Shown here piece by piece: positions 59,005 through 64,000 of a stretch of DNA of 64,000 nt (positions are counted from its first letter, which is position 1; each line of letters begins with the position of its first letter). The notes under the pieces are model-generated. The model did no database searches. It was not told the origin of the DNA and saw only the letters and a program-made list of their open reading frames with translations. This DNA is from Dysgonomonas gadei ATCC BAA-286 (GTDB lineage: Bacteria; Bacteroidota; Bacteroidia; Bacteroidales; Dysgonomonadaceae): NCBI RefSeq assembly GCF_000213555.1, contig NZ_GL891979.1, forward strand, positions 6,011-70,010. Direction: 5' to 3'. A program made the position numbers and the translations under genes.

Positions 59005-59038
59005 TTACTCTAATAGAAATAATAATACATATTCATAA

Positions 59039-60322
59039 TCAAAGATTTTTTATATTCCATTTAGTCTCAGTATACAAATACCCAGCCCTTGTAGCCCTGA
59101 TCCCAGCGAAATCTACTATTTCCATTTTCAGGATATACCCAAAATGGTTTGTTTGTCTATTGTCTTCGTTTGTTATACCGACAGAGACAGAATAAGTATC
59201 AGGCTTCAATAAAGGCTGCTCTATTGGTATGATGAATTCATATAAACCTTTTTCATGAGGAATATCCATCCCCTTGTTTACATCGTTGATATCATTAAAC
59301 CATACAAACTGATCACGCATATTCTTGAAATGAAACGTAATTTTTGGAGCGTTGATTCTTTTTCTAAATTCAATTTGCAAGCGCAGGTTAAAGGCTGTGT
59401 GTACATCTATAACATTGTCTATTTTATTGCCAGACTCATCAATTAACTCGGCAGCATGTAAAATGATATCTTTATCTTTTTGAGCATTTAAATCGGCAAT
59501 ATAAGAAACAGATGCATCATCATCGATCATATAATCACTAACATATTTGTCTATCGCATCCTCTACATTTCCATTAAAAACAGTATATCCATTCTCTAAT
59601 ATTACTCCTTTATTACAAAGCTTATTAACCGAATTCATATTGTGGCTTACAAATAAAACAGTTCTTCCTTCTCCTGTGGCTACATCTTGCATTTTTCCAA
59701 TAGCTTTTCTTTGAAATTCGACATCTCCAACTGCTAAAACTTCATCTACGACCATTATCTCAGGGTCTAGATGAGCCGCTATCGCAAAACCCAGACGTAC
59801 AGTCATTCCTGAGGAATATCTTTTAGACGGGGTGTCTATGTACTTTTCTACTCCGGCAAACTCTATAATTTCATCCAACTTTCGAGTTATTTCAGATTTT
59901 GTCATGCCCAAAATAGATCCGTTCATGTATATATTTTCCCGACCTGTAAGTTCGGGATGAAAACCTGTACCTACCTCTAATAAGGATGCAATCCGTCCTT
60001 TTGCTTTTATCATCCCTGTCGAAGGAGTAGTCACACGCGATAATAGTTTCAAAAGGGTGGATTTTCCCGCTCCATTTCGTCCTATAATCCCAACTACATC
60101 CCCTTGTTCAACTTCAAAATTGATATCTTTCAACGCCCATACATATTGGCTTATAGCTTTAGAACTTCTGTCGTTTACCTCTCCTACTTTCAGGTATGGG
60201 TCTTCTTTTCCTCTTACAAGATGCCACCACCGGTTAAGGTCATGGCTGATAGTTCCTGTACCGACCACCCCAAGACGATATTGTTTTGATACGTTTTCAA
60301 ACTTTATTGCTATATCCGACAT
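59039..60322 (-). CDS. wzt: ABC polysaccharide exporter, ATPase subunit (Wzt-like)
   Basis: A 427-residue ATPase that powers export of undecaprenyl-linked polysaccharide. The ABC domain (about 1-245) has Walker A GIIGRNGAGKSTLLKLLSRV (about 78-97), GTGFHPELTGRENIYMNG (Q-loop region), signature YSSGMTVRLGFAIAAHL (about 168) and Walker B IMVVDEVLAVGD (about 189-200). An H-loop VLFVSHNM is at about 221. Residues about 280-427 form a Wzt_C-type domain that in O9a-type systems recognises the capped nonreducing end of the glycan. Paired with the permease gene 18 bp upstream; the pair heads the polysaccharide operon. Confidence 0.9.
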   Translation of the reverse strand: MSDIAIKFENVSKQYRLGVVGTGTISHDLNRWWHLVRGKEDPYLKVGEVNDRSSKAISQYVWALKDINFEVEQGDVVGIIGRNGAGKSTLLKLLSRVTTPSTGMIKAKGRIASLLEVGTGFHPELTGRENIYMNGSILGMTKSEITRKLDEIIEFAGVEKYIDTPSKRYSSGMTVRLGFAIAAHLDPEIMVVDEVLAVGDVEFQRKAIGKMQDVATGEGRTVLFVSHNMNSVNKLCNKGVILENGYTVFNGNVEDAIDKYVSDYMIDDDASVSYIADLNAQKDKDIILHAAELIDESGNKIDNVIDVHTAFNLRLQIEFRKRINAPKITFHFKNMRDQFVWFNDINDVNKGMDIPHEKGLYEFIIPIEQPLLKPDTYSVSVGITNEDNRQTNHFGYILKMEIVDFAGIRATRAGYLYTETKWNIKNL

Positions 60323-60340
60323 TTTTCGTTTTATTTATTA

Positions 60341-61204
60341 TTATACTACATCTATAAAGTTTCTCTCAACTTTATTAAAGATCCCAATCCCGGCAATCAA
60401 TACAACCACGGTGACGCCAAAGCTATACGCAAGTGAAGCCCACGAGAATTCACCAGTACCCATCGTGGCAAATCTGAAGGTTTCCACAATAGGAGTTAGG
60501 GGATTCAATGCAATAATCCACTTGTATTCACTATATCTCTCTGACATTATCGACAAAGGGTATATTATAGGGGTTATATACATCCACAATGAAACCAGAA
60601 AGCCAATGAGGATACCCATATCCCTGTATTTTGTTGTCATAGAAGAGATGATGATGCCTGTTCCTATGGCGAAACAAGCTGTCATTAATATCAGAAGAGG
60701 GAATAATAATATGTATATATTGGGTGCTATATTTGTCCCTTCAGCATAATGAAAATATAGGTAGATCACTGCAAAAGTAACAACCTGTATAGCCAGTTTC
60801 AACATTGTGGATATGGCACCCGAAATAGGTACAACCATCCGGGGGAAATACACTTTGCTGAAGACGCCCGCATTGCCAAGAAATGTACCCTGAGCTCTGC
60901 CTAAGCATTCTGCAAAATAGTTCCATATCAAAATTCCCGATAAGTAAAATAAAGGCTGAGGTAAGCCGTCTGTCGGAATATTTGCAATTCCTGCAAAAAC
61001 AAACATGTACATAATTGTAGTAAACAAAGGTTGAATAATGTACCAGAGAGGGCCTAAAACAGTTTGTTTATATGCTGTTACAATGTCACGATGTATGTAC
61101 CTCTTTATGAGGTCTCTATACTTCCATACTTCACCGAAGTTCAAAGAGAAGCTGTTATCGCGAGGTTTTATTATTATATCCCAATGCTCTTTTTCAGATT
61201 CCAT
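60341..61204 (-). CDS. wzm: ABC polysaccharide exporter, permease subunit (Wzm-like)
   Basis: A 287-residue inner-membrane permease of the ABC-2 type with six predicted helices. It begins with a cytosolic stretch (SLNFGEVWKYRDLIKRYIHRDIVTAYKQTVLGPLWYIIQPLFTTIMYMFVFAG), in which YKQTVLGPLWYIIQP is the Wzm/TagG signature, then FAECLGRAQGTFLGNAGVFSKVYFPRMVVPISG (about 95-127) and WIIALNPLTPIVETFRFA. Paired with Wzt, it exports an O-antigen, capsule or teichoic-like chain made in the cytosol. It is the first gene of the ~19-kb minus-strand operon; a -7 box lies upstream. Confidence 0.9.
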   Translation of the reverse strand: MESEKEHWDIIIKPRDNSFSLNFGEVWKYRDLIKRYIHRDIVTAYKQTVLGPLWYIIQPLFTTIMYMFVFAGIANIPTDGLPQPLFYLSGILIWNYFAECLGRAQGTFLGNAGVFSKVYFPRMVVPISGAISTMLKLAIQVVTFAVIYLYFHYAEGTNIAPNIYILLFPLLILMTACFAIGTGIIISSMTTKYRDMGILIGFLVSLWMYITPIIYPLSIMSERYSEYKWIIALNPLTPIVETFRFATMGTGEFSWASLAYSFGVTVVVLIAGIGIFNKVERNFIDVV

Positions 61205-61241
61205 TTATTATGTTTTTGTTTGTGTTCTATTAATCAGCGTG

Positions 61242-61249
61242 CAAAGATA
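61242..61249 (-). promoter_or_regulatory. -7 box (TATCTTTG) of the polysaccharide operon
   Basis: The reverse complement reads TATCTTTG followed by CA, 38 bp upstream of the wzm ATG. The nearest upstream TTG is too close for a normal -33 element. Confidence 0.55.
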
Positions 61250-61320
61250 GTTATTTTTACTCAATTATTTATTAAAATAACTGCCTTTGATTGTGAATAT
61301 TACCGATAAATAGTTAATAA

Positions 61321-61353
61321 AAAAAACCTATATGAGTCTTACTCATACAGGCT
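61321..61353 (-). terminator. Terminator of the small lipoprotein gene
   Basis: On the minus strand CCTGTATGAGT pairs with ACTCATATAGG around AAG (61327-61337 with 61341-61351, one G-U), followed by a T-run. It lies 30 bp beyond the stop codon. Confidence 0.85.
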
Positions 61354-61382
61354 TCTGTAATCTTTAGCTGTTATAGCTCAGA

Positions 61383-61610
61383 TTATTTCTTTGGAGCAGT
61401 AGCAGCAGCAATTGAATCTTCAATAGCTTTAGTAGCAGCAGCGATTGAATCTTCGATAGCTTTAGCTTTAGCAGCAGCTTCTTCAGCAGCTTGAACTGCA
61501 GCGATTGAGTCAGCAGTAGCTTTAGCTTTAGCTTCTTCAGCAGCTTTATTACTACATGATGCGAAAGAGATTGCAATAACAGCAACAGCAAATAATACTA
61601 ATTTTTTCAT
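61383..61610 (-). CDS. Small alanine-rich repeat lipoprotein (Lpp-like in form)
   Basis: A 75-residue lipoprotein. MKKLVLFAVAVIAISFASC is a signal peptide with lipobox FASC (Cys 19). The mature chain is almost pure Ala/Lys/Glu/Asp/Ile. It has an 11-residue unit present three times: KATADSIAAVQ, KAIEDSIAAAT, KAIEDSIAAAT (about 31-71), ending APKK. An 11-residue period fits a right-handed or trimeric coiled coil, as in Braun's lipoprotein, and a terminal Lys is what a peptidoglycan linkage would need. No homology to Lpp is claimed. It has its own -7 box and terminator. Function unknown; abundant structural lipoprotein is the inference. Confidence 0.82.
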   Translation of the reverse strand: MKKLVLFAVAVIAISFASCSNKAAEEAKAKATADSIAAVQAAEEAAAKAKAIEDSIAAATKAIEDSIAAATAPKK

Positions 61611-61672
61611 TTTTTCTTTTCTATTAAAACTTAAACGGTAAATGTATTTGAGTTATTTCTGATAACACGATG

Positions 61673-61680
61673 CAAAGATA
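61673..61680 (-). promoter_or_regulatory. -7 box (TATCTTTG) for the small lipoprotein gene
   Basis: The reverse complement reads TATCTTTG followed by CA, 63 bp upstream of the ATG. A leader of about 55 nt is implied. Confidence 0.6.
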
Positions 61681-61785
61681 TATATATTTCTTTACATGTT
61701 GTATAGCATAATTATGTTTTTTTTAGTGTTTTTCTTATTTTCTTCCAAAATTATGCATTTAAGTCTAATTTTGTTGAATAACTAT

Positions 61786-63453
61786 TTAGTTTTCATAGAG
61801 ATATCTTTTTATGCTTTTTTTAGGAGTTTTCTCAAACTCGCTAGGATATATCTGTATTGCTGTTATGTTTTCGTAACTGGCCAACTGCTTATTCAGGTTG
61901 TGCCTGTTTTCTTCCATGATAGCCGGAAGCATTTCCTGTTCTACATGTGCGGCATCCATTGTTTCATAATCCGGATGAGTTAATGCAACCAGCTTCCCGT
62001 TCCTTTCTACGACAAGGCTTTCGAGTACAAACGGCATATTATTCAATCGGGCTTCTATCTCCTCCGGAAATATGTTTTGTCCGCTTGGGCCTAACAACAT
62101 TGTTTTGCTACGACCTCTGATAAATATCCTGTTGTTGCTGTCTATTGTGCCCAGATCGCCTGTTCGGAGCCATCCGTCTTCGGTAAATGCAGCTTTGGTT
62201 GCCTCTTCGTTTTTATAGTATCCCATCATTACATTCTCCCCTCTGACCTGTATCTCTCCCACTGTATTGTAAGGATCGTCGGAATCAATCCTTACCTCCA
62301 TTATATTGTCTAATATTTTACCGCATGAGGTTGGGATAAAGTCATAATTGTGGTCATATGAAATGAGAGGCGCGCATTCGGTCATACCATAACCTACAGT
62401 AAACGGAAATTTTATCTTGTGCAGAAAGGCTTCTACTTCTTTGTTCAAAGCGGCTCCTCCTATAATAACCTCATGAAAGTTACCGCCAAGTCCTTCCATC
62501 ATGCCCTTTCGTATCTTTGAATATATCTGATCTCTTACAATCGGTATTTTCAGAGCCATTTTAATGGCGGGCTTTTCTATTTTTGGAAGTATGGATTTTT
62601 TGTATATCTTTTCTATAACCAAGGGTACGGAAATAATCAGATGGGGTTTTATTTCAGCAAAGGCTTCCGCTAGTATTTTTGGAGATGGCGCTTTTCCTAA
62701 TAAGGTTGTATGAGAGCCTTCGGTAAGGGAGTAAAGAAATTCGAAGGCACAGCCATAGGCATGGGCTAGAGGCAGGAATGATACTATGTTTTGTCCCCTG
62801 AATAAAAGTTTCAGATAATGGGCATGTGTGATATTCCCGGCTAGGTTGTTTGCCGAAAGCATTACTCCTTTGCTAAATCCTGTTGTACCTGAAGTGTAAT
62901 TAATAAGTGCAAGTTCTGAGTTATCTACCTTGGCATATTTTACATCGTCTTTTTTATATCCGTCGGGATATTTCTTTTTCATCTTTTCGTCTAACGAATC
63001 GACAATAAGCGATAGTTTTTCGCCTTTCTGTTCATGGAGGCATTTATAACTGCTGTCGTTCACCGAGAAGACCCCTCGTATTTTGGGTAGGTGATCCTCA
63101 TCGAGAGAATCCCATATCTGACTACTCGAAAATAAGAGGACGGCTTCGGAATGATTTATGATATGCTGCACACTGTCGGCATGAAAATCCTGTAAGATAG
63201 GCACTATGATGCCGCCATATGTGATGACAGCCAGGTAAGTAACGCACCAAGGTATATTGTTTTTCCCGATAAGGGCTATTTTGTCACCTTTCTTTATTTG
63301 AGCTTCTTCCAGTATAATATGTATACGGGCTATTTCATAAGCTAAGTCTTTGTAATATAATGTTTTTTGTTCTGAATAATCGGATAATCCCTTTAATTCC
63401 CAGTTGTTTTTGAAGCTATTGGCGTATAAATCGATCAGGTTCTCTTTAATCAT
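61786..63453 (-). CDS. AMP-dependent long-chain acyl-CoA synthetase
   Basis: A 555-residue ANL-superfamily ligase that activates fatty acids to acyl-AMP and then acyl-CoA. The AMP-binding loop is ALINYTSGTTGFSKGVMLSANN (about 182-203). Later motifs are VSFLPLAHAYGCAFEF (about 225), VIIGGAALNKEVEAFL (about 326), YGMTECAPLISYD (about 350-362), DGWLRTGDLGTIDSNNRIFIRGRSK (about 428-452) and the catalytic C-terminal region QNIFPEEIEARL. The last residues end KTPKKSIKRYLYEN, containing the usual catalytic Lys. This FadD/LCFA-CoA-ligase type with the N-terminal VVWALPS... form is common in Bacteroidota as a single orphan gene. It has its own promoter. Confidence 0.9.
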   Translation of the reverse strand: MIKENLIDLYANSFKNNWELKGLSDYSEQKTLYYKDLAYEIARIHIILEEAQIKKGDKIALIGKNNIPWCVTYLAVITYGGIIVPILQDFHADSVQHIINHSEAVLLFSSSQIWDSLDEDHLPKIRGVFSVNDSSYKCLHEQKGEKLSLIVDSLDEKMKKKYPDGYKKDDVKYAKVDNSELALINYTSGTTGFSKGVMLSANNLAGNITHAHYLKLLFRGQNIVSFLPLAHAYGCAFEFLYSLTEGSHTTLLGKAPSPKILAEAFAEIKPHLIISVPLVIEKIYKKSILPKIEKPAIKMALKIPIVRDQIYSKIRKGMMEGLGGNFHEVIIGGAALNKEVEAFLHKIKFPFTVGYGMTECAPLISYDHNYDFIPTSCGKILDNIMEVRIDSDDPYNTVGEIQVRGENVMMGYYKNEEATKAAFTEDGWLRTGDLGTIDSNNRIFIRGRSKTMLLGPSGQNIFPEEIEARLNNMPFVLESLVVERNGKLVALTHPDYETMDAAHVEQEMLPAIMEENRHNLNKQLASYENITAIQIYPSEFEKTPKKSIKRYLYEN

Positions 63454-63482
63454 GAAGATTGCTCATTTTAGGTGAATTTGTG

Positions 63483-63513
63483 CAAAAATAAATAGTCTCC
63501 TTATATTCTACAA
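63483..63513 (-). promoter_or_regulatory. Promoter of the acyl-CoA synthetase gene (TTG-N20-TATTTTTG)
   Basis: On the minus strand TTG (63513-63511), 20 nt, then TATTTTTG (63490-63483) fits the Bacteroidota consensus exactly; it is 30 bp upstream of the ATG. Confidence 0.75.
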
Positions 63514-63689
63514 GTATTTTATCACTAAAATTGCGACAATTGTTGTAATTTTGTACTCTTTTAAATTTCGGGTTCATTCGAATTTGGCTCTATATGATTT
63601 AATGCCAGAGGAATGTATGATTTTCACGAGATTTTATCTATATACTAAACAGCCTGATATTTTCTGCTGTTTAATTTATGGTTCTTTGA

Positions 63690-64000
63690 AGGTTTGGAGA
63701 AAAGTAACAAAAGAGAAATTAGTATTTGGTGTTACTTTTACATACGCTTCGCTCCTGTGACCGTTGGTTGTTACTTTTTAGCAAGTAATGAGTCTTAAGT
63801 AATAAGTAGTGAGTAAATGGGTACAAGTAGAGAAGGTACGAGATACAAGTTGATGACTGCTAACTGTAAATAGTGTTACCTTTGTTACCTTTTTTGAAAG
63901 AGGTACGAGTAGACGGGATACAAAAAAAGCTAACGGCTAATAGCTAAATACTGTTACTTTTGTTACCTTTTAACTATATATTGCAAAATAAGGTTAATTT
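63690..64000. repeat. Modular intergenic repeat at the window end
   Basis: No gene is supported in 63514-64000. 63875-63893 reads GTTACCTTTGTTACCTTTT, and 63953-63971 a GTTACTTTTGTTACCTTTT variant. Between them 63903-63922 (TACGAGTAGAC then GGGATACAA) matches 28248-28275. AGCTAACGGCTAATAGCTAAA (63928-63948) resembles the TAGCTATTAGCTGATAGCTG runs at 7190-7210. The stretch at 63708-63760 carries AAAAGTAAC and GTTACTTTT as an inverted pair. The repeat continues past the window. Confidence 0.65.

Noticed and set aside
61364..61591. 75-codon Leu-rich frame overlapping the small lipoprotein
   Set aside because: It is an alternative frame of the alanine-repeat gene, an artefact of GCA/GCT-rich repeats.
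63551..63760. 69-codon frame starting at TTG near the window end
   Set aside because: It runs into the dispersed repeat region and has no promoter or family resemblance.

Overview
The window comes from a Bacteroidales chromosome, most likely a Dysgonomonas-like member of the Bacteroidota (genus inferred; the sequence supports the order more firmly). The evidence is AT-rich DNA, the TTG-N18-20-TAnnTTTG promoter type in front of many genes, the near absence of Shine-Dalgarno sequences, and lineage-typical genes: a BACON-CotH lipoprotein, a DUF4827 lipoprotein, the exosortase K/MSEP-CTERM pair, meso-diaminopimelate dehydrogenase, carboxynorspermidine decarboxylase and a mammalian-type glutaminyl cyclase.

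Layout. 1-520: end of an rRNA operon (23S 3' end, 5S, terminator). 631-4340: two orphan glycosyltransferases and a CotH lipoprotein. 4561-26720: mostly housekeeping genes (gyrB, glutaminyl cyclase, sufE-like, thiamine pyrophosphokinase, nrnA-like/DUF4827/glmM, ddh, ispE, lytic transglycosylase, uvrA, prfA-pyrF) ending in an ammonium transporter/PII/outer-membrane-protein operon read leftwards to 27485. 28319-36157 (minus strand): an RsmI-like methyltransferase, two tandem GT-C membrane glycosyltransferases, a ComEC-like protein, rpe, an overlooked 54-residue protein gene and nspC. 36389-42084 (plus strand): exosortase K, its MSEP-CTERM substrate, an HTH protein and an RsmF-like rRNA methyltransferase. 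42081-61204 (minus strand): a polysaccharide cluster of about 19 kb. 61383-63453: a small repetitive lipoprotein and an acyl-CoA synthetase.

The polysaccharide cluster reads from a Wzm/Wzt ABC exporter, through a three-gene nonulosonic-acid module (SpsF-like cytidylyltransferase, NeuB-like synthase, KdsC-like phosphatase), into about nine glycosyltransferases with sugar-modifying and accessory genes (WbsX, two DegT-type PLP enzymes, WbqC, GNAT). Together they would make, decorate and export a surface glycan by the ABC-transporter route.

The non-coding DNA is unusually informative. An 889-bp element (6588-7476) without genes has near-perfect 19-bp terminal inverted repeats and 9-bp flanking direct repeats. 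A 167-bp MITE with perfect 18-bp ends and a TTA duplication sits inside the polysaccharide operon. A family of modular repeats built on 9-bp tandem units (GTTACCTTT or GTCAGGTTT) recurs in at least four intergenic regions. Between uvrA and prfA lies a candidate structured RNA of about 360 nt with its own promoter and terminator.
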